DNA of 64,000 nt from Daucus carota subsp. sativus (GCF_001625215.2 NC_030383.2:60316949-60380948); one strand, 5' to 3'; counted from the first letter of the stretch, positions 50,011-62,607 are shown. Translations and numbers: made by a program. Notes: a model not told the origin generated them from the sequence alone.

Positions 50011-50374
50011 AGGTAATGAAGAATTAATTAATTTCTTGAGGTGATTATCTGGTGGTTTATGGCTACACGTGTCGTGATTACAAGAAAGGTGGAAAAGAAG
50101 GGAAGGTTCGAGAGTTAAAGAAGTTGTAGTAGATAAGTAGCTTACTTTCACATACTTGTGTTGGTTTGTGGAGAAGAGACTGGAAAGCACTTTAAGTTTC
50201 TATGTCCAAGACTCCAAGGTGACAAAAAGAGTTTTTGTTATCTTGATAATCTAGAGTGTTGTATTTGTAGTTCATGATCCATTGGTATTAGAAGGCTCGT
50301 GTAGAAACTGCTCGACTCACCATTCGGCCCATAATTCTGTTATTGGACTTCTGCACTTAGTCAAAATACGACCC

Positions 50375-50480
50375 TAAATTTTTATTTAGAATAAGTATTA
50401 ATCTATTGCCATAAGCATATCTAGTTAAATTTTTATTTAAAATAAGTACTAATCTATTGCGATAAGCATATCTAGTTAAA
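50375..50480. repeat. 51-bp tandem duplication upstream of galactinol synthase
   Basis: Unit TAAATTTTTATTTA..ATAAG through ATAAGCATATCTAGT repeated once (starts 50375 and 50426) with three mismatches, about 370-480 bases upstream of the TATA box. Confidence 0.8.
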
Positions 50481-52521
50481 TATCCGGTTTAGAAGGTTAT
50501 GTTCACAATTGATGTCAAATAAGCTAATATTGTATCGTCGTGTACTGTCTTGATTGTAATTATTAGAACCGAAAGATCAAAGACATCGACCAGCTTGGCG
50601 TGGTGAATATGCAGCTTTCTTAAATTTACACCAACTGAAAGGTTGTAAAGAGTTGAATTTATTAGGTTTAAAATCATAGAAGGAGTGTTGAATACGATAT
50701 GCATTACAATTATTTATTTATTTTTTAAATTTTACGGATAAATAAATTATAGTCCTGTAACGGAGGTTTACTATGACAACTAATACAAACATTACAAGTC
50801 CTAACTTCTAGCAATATATTAATTACAATGCTAAATTAAGATTTTTGTGTGAGTAAGTTGTAGAAATGTATTGGTTAGAGTCAAGTACCTAGACTATCCA
50901 CAAAAAAGTTATCATGAATTGTGAAAATAGTCCACATATTTATAGGCTTTTTTAAATTAGCCACGATTAAGGGTCACCAGTTTCCTTACTTGCCTTGCAT
51001 ATATGAATATTATAGTTGACGCCAGTAATTTAGAATATTCAAACATAACTTTACTAGCGTCTACCATGAATACATATTTGCAGTTACTGTATGGCGTCAT
51101 AAGCCATGCCTTAGACATATTTCTATCAGTTGGCGCCTCAACAAACATACATACTATATTCTATATATAGGCGGCCACTCCTTTTACTTAAAGAAATATG
51201 CAATTCACAGAACATCTGGGGCAGAGTATTTCTTGTATACACTTTATGTAACGCCACTTAATTATCACTACAAAACATTATCTTGTGTCACTTCCATGCT
51301 TTAGTGAAATTTTGAGTTCTCTATCATATACTATATATAGTATGATTAAGGATACACCAACTCCATATATAAATACTTCTAATTCACTTGGCGCCAACTT
51401 GACTAATTATTTTTAAATATAAGTTTGAATCCTTAACAAACAAAAGGCTTTGACTTGATTTTGGAACAATTGAATTCAGTTGACTCAATCAATTATTCGA
51501 TTAATTATAATTATAGCGAAAAACTTTGTACATGTTGACCTTTAGTCCACTGACCTATTTCACAAATGACTAACACTGAAATCGAATTCCGTACCGTCTT
51601 TATCAGCGCAGTATTGATCAATCGGTTCATGGGCATCATGTGTTGATTATAAATAATCAATCAATTTATAAACTGAAATCTTGTAGCATTTCAACTAAAT
51701 CAGAACTACTTCTGTAACCCTAAAATTGTTTGAACATTATTCTCCACTAAGGCCGAGTTCTGCCATTTTGTGATCTCTAGTAGAATTTAGGATTTGTGAC
51801 TATTCTGATTCTTCATCTATGCCTGATCTTCAAAACTTTATGATTTCATTCGACGCTATATCTATAAATAAATAGGAGCTGGTATATCTTGCCTCTATCA
51901 ATGATTGTAGAGAATCATTGCAAGTACATCGGAACCTTACGACCATTTGAACAACATCATTATTGGTTCAATAATCTTCTAACACTTTAATCTTTATTCT
52001 GCACTAAGGCATGAACATATTAATGAACTTTTCAAGTGAACTTATTTCTTCAAAATTGTAGATGACTTCTTTATCCTTTATGTTTGAATCTTCTGATTCC
52101 TGTGCAGACATAGTACTATTTACTTGTCATGTTATAATGTTGAGTTATTATCCCTATGTAACAAATAAGATTGTCTTTACATTTAGACTTACAAAGTTGT
52201 CAGATGGTATTGTCTAAATAAAGGATATATTATTGTGGTAGGACCAGTCCAATAATGTTCGAATAAATACCCCATAAATATATTAAAAAATAGTGTTACA
52301 GTGATTTATAACATATTAACTTCAATAACATGTCTTATAACTGTGTCTTATTATTAAGATAATAATATATTTGAATTATTATTGGAGGGAAAGGAAAAGA
52401 TGAGAGCAGACAGATGTAATGAGATGAAAATAAGCTAATATTTTATTGATGAAAATGGTTTAGAACAAATATAATGATGCCTTAAATATAAGGTAGTTGT
52501 TGGAGCACTCATTTCTTAAAA
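50481..52521. other. intergenic, nothing recognised
   Basis: AT-rich. TGGCGCC words recur (51131, 51392, 51400) without a clear repeat structure. No gene found on either strand. Confidence 0.45.
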
Positions 52522-52526
52522 TATCT

Positions 52527-53226
52527 TGTTGGTTTTGAGATACAAGAGGGAGATAGATATAATATATTAGGTGGAAGTTTATTCTTTTATTCATCATAAT
52601 ACTCTTTATATAGAGTTTACATCAATCAAATAAGTATGATTAGTTCCACTTATATAGCCAAATAAATTACAAATATTTCTACAATCAATGAACATTAAAA
52701 CAAAATCAACTAATTAATATTTCAGTTATAAATTTGAATTATAATTCCAACACTCTCTTTTGATTCGAAATTGTAAAATTTATTCAACAATATTTAAAAA
52801 TGATGATGTACTTCTCATCATCACCAAGCATGTAGCACTTCTCTCCACAACCGTGAAGCACTTCTCTTCACACACGTGGTGCACTTGTCACCACAAACGT
52901 TTATCACCAAGCGGGGAGCACTTTTCTCCACAACCGTGAAGCGCTTCTCTTCACAAACGTGGTGCACTTCTCACCACAAACGTGGAGCACTTCTCTTCAC
53001 AAACATGGCTATGCACTCATACTCCTCATATAATATCTTGGGTGGAAGTTTATTCTTTTATTCATCATAATACTCTTTATATAGAGTTTACATCAAACAA
53101 ATAAGCATGATTAGTACCACTCATATAACCTAATCAATTACAAATATTTCTATAATCAATCAATATTAAAAAAAAATCAACTAATTAATAATATTTCAGT
53201 TACAATTTTGAATCATAATTCCCACA
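52527..53226 (-). mobile_element. TRIM-like miniature LTR retrotransposon (700 bp)
   Basis: Direct terminal repeats 52527-52752 (TGTTGG...CCAACA) and about 53028-53226 (ending CCCACA) share long matching stretches (GGTGGAAGTTTATTCTTTTA, CTCTTTATATAGAGTTTACA). A 5-bp target duplication TATCT flanks the whole unit (52522-52526 and 53227-53231). On the minus strand a purine tract CAAAAGAGAG (52753-52762) precedes the left repeat's TGTTGGAATT, so the element reads right to left. The right-hand repeat lacks about 30 bases of its inner end, and no primer-binding site is visible. There is no coding capacity; the interior is mostly a hairpin array. Confidence 0.88.
52802..53000. repeat. array of eight co-varying hairpin units inside the TRIM
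   Basis: Units of about 23 bases each form a stem with a seven-base loop of CACTTCT type: 52802-52822 GATGATG/CATCATC; 52832-52848 (decayed); 52853-52871 GTGAAG/CTTCAC; 52876-52894 GTGGTG/CACCAC; 52913-52931 GGGGAG/CTCCAC; 52936-52954 GTGAAG/CTTCAC; 52959-52977 GTGGTG/CACCAC; 52982-53000 GTGGAG/CTTCAC. Stem sequence changes between units while pairing is kept. The order GGAG, GAAG, GGTG repeats as a three-unit period. Confidence 0.88.
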
Positions 53227-53231
53227 TATCT

Positions 53232-53792
53232 TAAATTTGTTTTAGAACATCTATTTAGAACATTATTGAACTTGCTCTCTGAGACTGGTACCAAAGTACA
53301 TCAATGATATTCTCATTTTTAAGTTTCTTCTAATTAATTTTTAAAAAAGAAAACGAAGTTTAGTCTAAACAAGTAACAAGTTCTAATAAAGTTGTTCTTT
53401 CTTCATGGAAATACTAAGATGGGTCAAGAAGTTAGAAATCACTTTATTGATCTTCGGCTAAAAATAGTGGTAGCTATTGAAATCTCATATAAAACGTGAA
53501 CGTGATCAACTTTTCAAAGATTTTAGTGAACTTAAATTCGAATGGTGAATATAATTGAAAACTCAGAACCACTGAGATATAATATTCAAGGCTTTTTATA
53601 ATGTTTGTGTACGCGCTTCATATAGGTAAATGTCAATTAGTTGCACCAGTCCCAGCAGTATCATCCATCATTTCACACAGCTCCAACGACAGTTGGAAAT
53701 CAAAGAATTTGAGACGAGAATCTGAGTCTCACTCTTTGTTCAGTACATCAGGCACCAGATCTTTCCCCTTTCCCCTTTTATAATACTCCATG
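53232..53792. other. intergenic; one unassigned open stretch
   Basis: An open frame at 53601-53783 is richer in GC and Ser than its flanks (SHSSNDSWKSKNLRRESESH) and could be a relic exon, but I recognise no family and see no splice partner. Confidence 0.35.
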
Positions 53793-54039
53793 ACGTCGTT
53801 TAGATGAGTTTAAAATAAATGCTTCTTACTTGAAATAAAAAAGTGAAGTAGAAATTAGAAGCAAAGTTAAGACTTATAAGTATTATAAAGTGTTTGGTAA
53901 AAATGTAGATGTCATCAACAAAAACTAGTATTTTAAACTTCTTATAAATACTTCTCGATTTTTTATACAAACCGTACGAATAAGTGTTTCTAACTTATAA
54001 ATCCATAAACCGGGCTTTTAAACCCGGCCAAACACCCCA
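53793..54039 (-). mobile_element. Tourist-like MITE, decayed copy
   Basis: Reverse-oriented relative of the element at 55396-55642 (shared GGCTTTTAAACC-like end, AATAAAAAAGTG.AGTAGAA). It ends CCAAACACCCC followed by ATAA; the left end is degraded. Confidence 0.6.
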
Positions 54040-54877
54040 TAAACCTTCAGAACATTCATTTCAGGGAAATGTACCCAAAATATATTCCCAAAACCTTTCT
54101 CAAATGACATAGCTGACAGAAGATTAATTTTAATTGGGTGATTGATGTGCATACGGGAGATCCATTGTTATTAGTGTGAGGGTAACCAATCATACATTGT
54201 CAATTGAATTTGGGAAAAAAAAATATGAAAACAATTTTTGGATACCTAACGTCCTTTTTTTTTATTTTATCCTACTTATATAATACTCTATGACTTCAAA
54301 ACATTGATTTCATCCTACTTATATTAGTGTTATAATATGTTCTGCCTATCATTAGGCCGAACATAATTAAGTTTGTGTAATTTTGTTTCGTGATTGTGGA
54401 AGCTAATCATTATTTCATGTCATTTGAGCTAACACTTTTAGCTAACGAGATGTTCTTAATTAAATGTCTTAAATAAGAGAGGTGAATCGTAATACTTAAA
54501 TATTTTCAATTCACGAGTTCGTAGTTTTTGGTCACCTGCTGGATGAGTGGATATAACTCTAGATCATAAAGCCAAATCTCAATTGATGGTCAAAGATTTG
54601 TTTGTACTATATTCTGTTTGTTGGGAAGAGCAACTATATTAATTAATCAAGAGGTTTTTTTTTTTGAATTGTTAAACTTTCTGTGTATTTGCAGAAATTA
54701 GAGGAAATTATGATGATAAATTTAAGAAGAGAAAAACAATTGAACATCCGAGTACAGTCATGTAACAATCGCAACAAACTATGATAATAAAGTTGAAGAA
54801 AAAAGAACATTAAGATTTTTATTCTCTCCCAGCATTTCTAGCATAAGTAAAACGGCCAACTAATAATATAAATACTA

Positions 54878-55134
54878 TTCACTCCGTCACTTTTTAGTTG
54901 TCACATTTCTATTTTTGTTAATCAAATTGACTAAGTTTTGACCAAAAATTATAAGTCACTCACTCATTATTTTAAAAAACTGAAAATTACATCTTAAAGT
55001 AGGTTAAAAGTTAATTCCGGTGATATATATTTTTTATTTTGTCAATTGATAAAATATTAAAAAAATTCAGTCAAACTTTAGTCAATTTGACTGGCATAAA
55101 AACAAATGTAACAACTAAAATGAGACGGAGGGAG
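54878..55134. mobile_element. Stowaway-type MITE
   Basis: Ends TTCACTCCGTCACTTTTTAGTT and AACTAAAATGAGACGGAGGGAG, TA on both sides (54876-54877, 55135-55136). Confidence 0.78.
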
Positions 55135-55395
55135 TAATTATCAGATAACTGTTTAATATATGTAAAATTTTGGTCAAGATTTTAGAAAAAATATATAAAT
55201 AAATTGAGTGGGGGAAAATACTTTTCTGTGGTTTGAAGATATTGCACAATCCTTGTATCTGTCACTGTTCGTTCTGGAGACCACTTTACAAAGCAGGAAA
55301 AGTACATTATCGAATAGATTCGTGGAGAAGATCTGAGACTATTATATATGAATCTTAACATGGCCGTGCCAAACAAAAGTAACACCAGCTACTTA

Positions 55396-55642
55396 GGGGG
55401 TGTTTGTTTGACGTTTAAAAGTCCGGCTTCTGAATTTATAAGTTAGAAGCACTTATTCGTACCGTTTGTGTAATAAGTCAAGAAGCACTCATAAAAAGCT
55501 AGAAATGCTAGCTTTTGTTTCAGGACTTCTACTTCTTTCCCAAACACTTATTCACTTATAAGTCTTAACTTGCTTCCGTCTTCTACTCCACTTTTTTATT
55601 TTAAGCAAGAATCACTTATTTTAAGCTCACCCAAACGGCCCC
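55396..55642 (+). mobile_element. Tourist-like MITE (247 bp)
   Basis: GGGGGTGTTTGTTTG at left, CACCCAAACGGCCCC at right, TTA direct repeats (55393-55395, 55643-55645). Similar fragments occur at 53.8 kb and 63.34-63.46 kb. Confidence 0.75.
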
Positions 55643-55867
55643 TTAATTACTCCCACGTCCCGTGTTATAAGATTCTTTTACCCTTTTACACCAATTTAGA
55701 CGTAGAAGAAAGTGTTATCCCACTTTTACATGATTCTTATAATTTTAACACATACGTACATATCATAATCCTCCCTCTAATCAACCTATATGCACAAATT
55801 CACCTGGGCCTGATAAATGTATCTTCTGCATTGTATCCGTGCTAGTTCCGTGCTCCGGTGAACTTGA

Positions 55868-58137
55868 TTAACACTTCTTTTTTTCATTGTTTTGATTGTG
55901 ATTATACTTGAACAGATCAAGACGACGATCAGCCAGGCGCTGAGAGTATGCAGCTTTCTTTAGTTCACGCCAAGTGAAGGGCCTGTAGTGAATCAAAGAC
56001 GATACCATCCGTGGTATAGGACAGATTGTTGCGTCGAGGGACGGTGCACCGAAGTACATCATAGACAGTCTCGGCTTATCATTAAAGTTCTCCATTACTC
56101 TGTGTCTCGCACTCTTGAACCTATCATTTGTCAAAGCCTACATTACCATAAAACAACTGTTATGTTATCAGAAATAGTTGTATGGTTTATTACTCCCTCT
56201 GTCCCAGACTCCCAGCAGGTTTTTTTACATTACTTTTTGACACGTATTTTGAGATTCTTATAAAGTATAGTTTCATAATATTTTTTTAATTTCTTTTTTT
56301 TTGAATCAAAGTTTGACGTTTAAACTTTTATTCAAAAAAAAAATAAAAAAACGTTATGAAAACTATACTTTATAAAAACCTCAAAATGTGTGAAAAATAA
56401 ACGTAAACAACCTGCTAGGACTGAGGGGATAATAAATAAGCAATGCAAACTCAGACGATCTTTATGATCAGTGGCATGTATTGATTACGTATGATTTATT
56501 TGAATACTATTAAACTTGTGCATCCTTAGCTGAGTAAAAAACCTGAAATGTGTCGCCAACAATCACACAAAATTCGGTAGGGTTAGGAGGAATAGAGATC
56601 CAAAGTCCATCATGTGAAAAAATTTGGAATCCGCCAACATCGTTGGAACGCATAATTGTCAAGATTTGAGGGTCCGAATGCTCTCCGAGTCCTACCCGAG
56701 AAGGATGATCACCATTATTGGCAATTTTATCATCTTGCAATATAAACTTGGGAGCTGGAATGAAGGCCTTTGCAGTTTGATCAAGGGGAGGATAATGATT
56801 GACCCGAAAAACAGCATCGCTTTCCACATTGTTTATGAGCCTACTTAGTACGAAGTTGTCTCCAAGACATAAGCCTTCGGCCACAAGGTCAAGAATATCA
56901 CATGTGAGCCTTCTTACAGCTTGTACATATTCATTTACAACACAACTGCAATATGAAAGCAAACGTATGGCAGAGAACAAATCAGTACTATTGTTTCTAT
57001 CATTATCAACTTTTATATAATTTTAGTTGGTAATGGAGTACAATATACCATCTTTTATTGCACAGACAGGTCTTTTACCTTCCCCAGAATCAACAGATAT
57101 ATGGTGGATTTCTTTGTATAGTCAAATTCAGGAAGCACTACTTACAATTTGCAAGTCACATAAATGAAGTATTATATGTAATATTTGGACTTTTTTTTTC
57201 TTTATTATGTGTGATAATTATATAAAACAAAAATGTGAGAGCAAAAAATCTATGATGAGTTTTAGGAGAAAAAAGAGTAAGAGGGAAAATGGAGCATTCA
57301 TCCGATTTCAAATCGGTGGTTTCATTTTCGGTTTAGTTTGTTAGGAATGAAATGAAGAGCAAATGAAAATGTTGAACTTTTACCTGGTTCAGATCTCATC
57401 ATAGAAGAGTTCAAATCAATGAAACATTCTTGCTTGCATTCATTCGGGTTAAACACGACTTAAGACTTTTTAAAGACAATTTCAAATGGATGGCTAGAGA
57501 TACTGTTGAGAATCAGTCCATTTAAAACCTTAAGGTCTCTGGTACCATGTTGAGAACTAGTCCATCTAAAACCTTAAGATGTTAGAGGAATGTCTCAAAT
57601 GGATCTTATGCTATATTTCAACATATACAAATTTAAGGCGGATAGGTTTTGTCGATGGCTACGTTCAGCAATAGTAGTTATAGCTGAAGACATAAGTTTA
57701 ATATCTTTAGAACAATGCTGCATGCCGTGCTAGGAATTATGCAAAAACCATGGAAAAGAAACTCCAAAGTTGAGAGTTACGTACCTAATTATTTGGAGGT
57801 CATTATTTGAGATCAGTTTGGAACTTTGGGAGACTGATGGTGGATTAGCGGCCGGAAGCAAGAGATATTCGAGTTCACCCGTATCTCCCTGCAAGCCAAT
57901 AGTTCGGCAACCATACCCCAAAGGATTCGGAGGTCCAGCTTGTTGTTTCTCAGATCCTGGCTTTGCGAAAAACCTGAAACTTTCTTCTTCAACTCTTGAG
58001 ATGATTGCATTAGAAACCCCGTGGTTGATGAGCCTGAAGAAACCATATTCTTCGCAAGCTATAACAATTTGTTGGGACACTATACTCCTGTCCACTGAAA
58101 GATCAATGGTTGGAACTCCCAGAGCTCTAGAGGTCAT
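55868..58137 (-). CDS. GA2ox: gibberellin 2-beta-dioxygenase (GA 2-oxidase, C19 type), 341 aa
   Basis: Three exons on the minus strand: 57785-58137, 56543-56945 and 55868-56137; 1026 bases, 341 residues, GT-AG with closed phases. It is a 2-oxoglutarate/Fe(II) oxygenase that hydroxylates gibberellins at C-2 and inactivates them; soluble. Seen: VPTIDLS and ACEEYGFFRLINHGVS near the N-terminus (DIOX_N), GLGEHSDPQILTIMRSN with Fe ligands H207 and D209, third ligand H264 in KSARHRV, and 2-oxoglutarate-binding R275-x-S277 in PRLSMMYFGAP; the QILTIMRSN and MMYFGAP segments are typical of GA2ox. ATG 58137 is used because an in-frame stop lies a short way upstream and no other ATG is available; the N-terminus is somewhat short. 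TATA box at 58221-58228. Intron 2 contains a Stowaway element. Confidence 0.93.
56193..56429. mobile_element. Stowaway-type MITE in GA2ox intron 2
   Basis: Ends CTCCCTCTGTCCCAG and CTAGGACTGAGGGGA, TA at both sides (56191-56192, 56430-56431). Clear inverted arms (TTTATAAAGTATAG-type) make a long hairpin. It lies in intron 56138-56542. Confidence 0.75.
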
Positions 58138-58220
58138 TTTGTTGAAGTTGCTGTTTGGCAAAAGAAAGATTTTAGGAAATTGTCTAGGAATGATTCATTG
58201 CTGTGCGGTCAGGTACTTAC

Positions 58221-58228
58221 ATATATAG
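58221..58228 (-). promoter_or_regulatory. TATA box of GA2ox
   Basis: CTATATAT on the minus strand, about 85-90 bases before the ATG. Confidence 0.6.
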
Positions 58229-58261
58229 AGGAGGATATGAAAAAGAAGGAATTCTTCTTAA

Positions 58262-58885
58262 CATCAAAATGCGCATGGACATCAAGTCAATTCGATATTA
58301 CCAGCAAGGAATAGGCGGCAAAAATTGCAAATGAACAGAGTCGTTTGTGAACAAAACTCAAAGCTCGGCTCGATTAAACAAGTCCTGTTTTGTTCATTAA
58401 CTAAAAGAACTCGATCTTAAAATGAAAAACTATTTGATTTGTGAATGAACCTGAGCCGAGATTTGTGCATGTTCAGCTCAAGCTTGGCTTGTTAGCTTAG
58501 GATCTACTCGAGTTTGGCTCGGACTCTTTTAACTCGACCCGGCTCGGATAGAATTTATATATATATATTTAAAATTTAAAAATTATAATTTAAATATTTT
58601 AAACTGAAATTTTCAAATTAATATCTTTCAAAACTTGACACAAGAGCTGAAATGAGAAAGGAACAAGTGTATACTTTATGAGTCTTGGTGTAAGTGTTTG
58701 ATTATCATCATAGTTAAATACCGATTCGAATGTAACTTGTAAATTTATTAATTATATTTTTTGAATTGGGATTAGTCGAGTAAAAAACACGTCACCAACC
58801 AAATTAATAAACTAATAACCCGTATGTCACCAATTTTTCATTACAGAAATCACTAGCTAATTTGTACATCACAAATCATCATTTA

Positions 58886-58919
<34 letters not shown>

Positions 58920-59502
58920 CATATCTCTCTAATATAAATGCTCATGATTCCAATCAACCGATTCATTGAGCAACTCTTGGAGGCTTCTATAAACTAATAA
59001 AAAAAAACTGCCCGTGTAAATTCACTCAAAAATTATATAAGTCTCCAAAATAAAATGAAAATAAAGAAAACAAAAAAAAATTAGGAGGGGGGAGGTCTAC
59101 TAGTAAGTTTTTAATTTTTCAAGATAATATCAGAACTTTTTTATATATTCTTTGTTCGGAACCATTCTTTGAATTCTTCGATTTTTTTCTTAGTTTCATC
59201 GATTTATTCATTCAACTCACAGTCCCAGAAGATATTAATTAAGGGATTTCTCCTCAATAAAAGTAGTGTAACCTAGCTCAATTCACCTCATTGATTCCTT
59301 CTATTAGCTATAAAACTCTTTGTGCTTGCTTAGCGGATGTCCTTTACCTCTCTGCTTTGGACTCAGTCACTCTAGTTTGCAGTAAAGAACTCAAAAGCAT
59401 TTCTACAAACTCCCATCCATTCCCATTTCCTGTCCTTCTTTAGCAAAAATGTATACATGCATGCATTACACAACGTATATGATCATCATCTTCACCCGTA
59501 CT
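58262..59502. other. intergenic with CTCGG-rich repeat and (CA)n/(TA)n
   Basis: 58350-58550 is rich in GCTCGGCTCG/CTCGAGTTTGGCTCGG words, like 19010-19320. A (CA)n(TA)n microsatellite lies at 58889-58918. No gene seen. Confidence 0.5.
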
Positions 59503-60038
59503 TAGGGGTGAGCATTCGGTCGGTCCGGTCCAAAACCGGACCGAACCGAATAGACCGAGACCTGAAGTTTTAATATATTCAGGACCGAACCGGACCGAAG
59601 TTTTATAATGGACCGAACAGGACTGAATCGAAATAATTCGGTTCGGTCCGGTCCAGATCGAAAGAACCGAAATTATTTTAAAAAATAAAAAATTATATTA
59701 TAAATAAAACTAAAATTCATCTTTTATTTTAAAATTTTCATATTAATTAATCACCCCCAATTCATTAAAGATAGATATAATTAAATTTACAAATTAGATA
59801 TTATAATTATAACATATAAGATATATATAATATAAATATTAATTAAAATCATATATATTTCGGTCTATTCGGTCCGGACCGAAATATTTTTTTACGGACC
59901 GGACCGGACCGAACTTTATTTCGGTCTATTCGGTCCAGACCAAATGGACCGAATTTTCATAAAATTAGGACTGAATTGAACCGAATTTACACGGTTCGGT
60001 TCGGTTTTGCAGTTGCGGTTCGGTTTTACTCACCCCTA
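59503..60038. mobile_element. hAT-type non-autonomous element with 8-bp target duplication
   Basis: Ends TAGGGGTGAGCATTCGGTC and GGTTTTACTCACCCCTA (10-bp perfect inverted repeat TAGGGGTGAG). Exact 8-bp direct repeat CCCGTACT at 59495-59502 and 60039-60046. Subterminal regions are packed with CGGTCCGGTCC/GGACCGAA words, and the core is AT-rich. Size 536 bp, no ORF. Confidence 0.93.
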
Positions 60039-60046
60039 CCCGTACT

Positions 60047-61290
60047 ACAAAAATGTACCTCCTACCACCATTATCAACACCTTTTATGACTTGTCATCAT
60101 TACCTTCCATCACTAATACTCATCGACACTTGACATCATAATTTACCACAACTAGCGACTACTTACTTTCATCACATACATGATATCATCACTTACTACC
60201 ATCATGGACCTCGTACAACTACAAGATCATCAATAACCGGCCACCAATTATTAACATAAGTAGATTTTCTTAATTATGAATGAACAAAAATTGTTAGTCT
60301 TACTTTATAAAATCGTGATTAATGCAGCATAAACCAGTGAATTAAAATACTACTTGCAAAACATATATTATTTTTAAAGATTTTTAATTAAATAATAATT
60401 TTATAGGATATGATTTGCAAAATTATGATTGTATTGATAGTTTGATAGTTTAACTACATAACATGCATGGTCTCTGAGGACTCTCATGATAAGCGTCTTC
60501 ATTGAACATTAATATTTTTGGTAAGATATAGTGTTGAAAAATGACATAAAAATTGGGACATACATTACCCTACTAATATCAGTATATTATAATATAATGT
60601 TATGCGATCCAAGATTCTTTTAACATAAGAAATTAATAATTTTATTATGTGTCCATCTATAAATATGATAGTGAAGATGTACATAATAAAATAGTTCTTA
60701 TTTGTGTTTGATGTACATAATAAAATAGTTCTTATTTATGTTTGATGGATGTTAATTTATGCATTTAAAGAGGGTAGAAATGAGAGCAAATTAATACGTA
60801 TATTCATATATATGAGTGTGTATAAGTGTATCAATGAAAGATAATAGAAGAGTCTCGACCTTTTATGTTATTTTAATCTAAAGACTCGTAATTGGTCTCG
60901 AGTCTCTTATTTATTTGGGGTCTACACTTTTCTTTTGAAACATAGAAAATTATATTGCTCCAATAAAAAAATCGGCCATCTTTACAAGTCAAAGTCGTCG
61001 ATGAAAATAGACTTTGATCAATAAAATAAGATAGGACATATCAGAAGATATGGACTATTACTGCCTACTAAATCAAAACATCCCAAAATCATTTAAACAA
61101 ACTAGAACTGAATTAATAATTAAAAACATAATGAAAACTGAAAACTAACATGGAGATGAACTTTGGTTCCCCGTAACTCCACTGCTCCGTTTAGTGACGC
61201 CCCATCCTCGCTCCTCGGCGACAATCACAAAGCATCCTCCTCTTCATCGTCTAATATTTTCGCAATCTTCTCATCATATAATATATAACG

Positions 61291-61346
<56 letters not shown>

Positions 61347-61613
61347 CTATAGATTATAAATAATTTATCCAATATAATAAATTTAAATTTAAATTTTCAC
61401 CAATAAATCTAATCATATACAAGCAACTCTCTCCCCATTTAAATCAAACATCTATGTAAACCTGGAGGGATAACCTTGTATCCAGTATCCACCAACATGC
61501 CTAGCTGGGGCCACATTCCAAAGAAACCTTGTACCAAAACAATATTTATCATACATTAATTAATTAAGGGGGCATGTACGTAGAACTGTAATCCCTCCTT
61601 CCCCTTAATGGTA
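60047..61613. other. intergenic, AT-rich
   Basis: No gene seen. A 34-bp unit (GATGTACATAATAAAATAGT...) is tandemly duplicated at 60676-60743. A long (TA)n run lies at 61291-61342. Confidence 0.6.
61291..61342. repeat. (TA)n microsatellite
   Basis: About 26 uninterrupted TA units. Confidence 0.95.
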
Positions 61614-61846
61614 CTCCCACGGTCTCGAAAAACTTTTTTAACCCAAATCACTAATTTAATTATGTCTAATGTATCATAAGATTAAATATAAGAATAAATT
61701 ACTAATTTACATCAAATATAATCATGAGTGGTCTTATTGTTTTCCTATTTATGACTACTTTAATATGAAATTAAAAATATTAATGATAAGTGTGTGTTGG
61801 CAACGTGATAAAGGCAAACAGAAAAAGTTTTTAGGGACGGAAGGAG
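61614..61846. mobile_element. Stowaway-type MITE
   Basis: CTCCCACGGTCTCGAAAAACT at left, TTTTTAGGGACGGAAGGAG at right, TA flanks. It is an inverted relative of the next element. Confidence 0.72.
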
Positions 61847-62346
61847 TATAAATTAGGGATAGGGACGTTTTTAATACTTACCGTTCAATAATTGATTTTT
61901 TTTAAACTTTTTTCTAAATAAAAAATTTTAATTTTAATTTTTACTCAAAAAAAAAATTAAAAAATAAGTTATAAAATTATATTTTATAGAAGTATAAACT
62001 GTGTGCCGAGCACTCAAGAAAATATAAAAATGAGTGGGATGGAGAGTAACTGTTTTTCTCTCAAAGCTAAAGTATTTTTGATAAATATATAAACAGTTAC
62101 TTTGAACAACAATTTTCACCATAATTTTTGAAAGAAAATTCTTTCCATATTTTACCTAAATATGTTAAATATTTTCCATTAAAATTTATTAATAATATTA
62201 TTTTTCCTATTATAACAAAAATTGTTAATCATCATCTAATTCTGCTGTCACTGAGAATACAAGTTTTGAACATCACAATAAAACCCTAATCACATTAGTT
62301 TAACAGCACAACAAACCCTAATCTTATAATGTGTGCATAAATACTA

Positions 62347-62605
62347 CTCCCTCCGTCCCTAAAAACTTTTCCTGTTTGCCTTTGTCACGTTTGCCAACAC
62401 ACACTTTTGATCATTAATATCTTTAATTTTGTATTAGTATTAAATATAAAAGTTTCACTGTATTAAAGTACTCGTAAATATGAATCCAACGAGATCACTC
62501 ATGATTATATTTAGTCTTATAAATTAGACGTAAACAAGTAATTTGTCTCGTGTCATGAACAGTGCCGACATTTGAAATGAGCAAAGTATAAAGAATCAGA
62601 GGGAG
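62347..62605. mobile_element. Stowaway-type MITE
   Basis: CTCCCTCCGTCCCTAAAAACT at left, CAGAGGGAG at right, TA flanks (62345-62346, 62606-62607). Shares the TTTGCCTTTGTCACG region, inverted, with the element at 61.6 kb. Confidence 0.78.
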
Positions 62606-62607
62606 TA

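Noticed and set aside
53601-53783. 60-codon ORF
   Set aside because: Composition is slightly coding-like but there is no family, splice site or promoter to support it.
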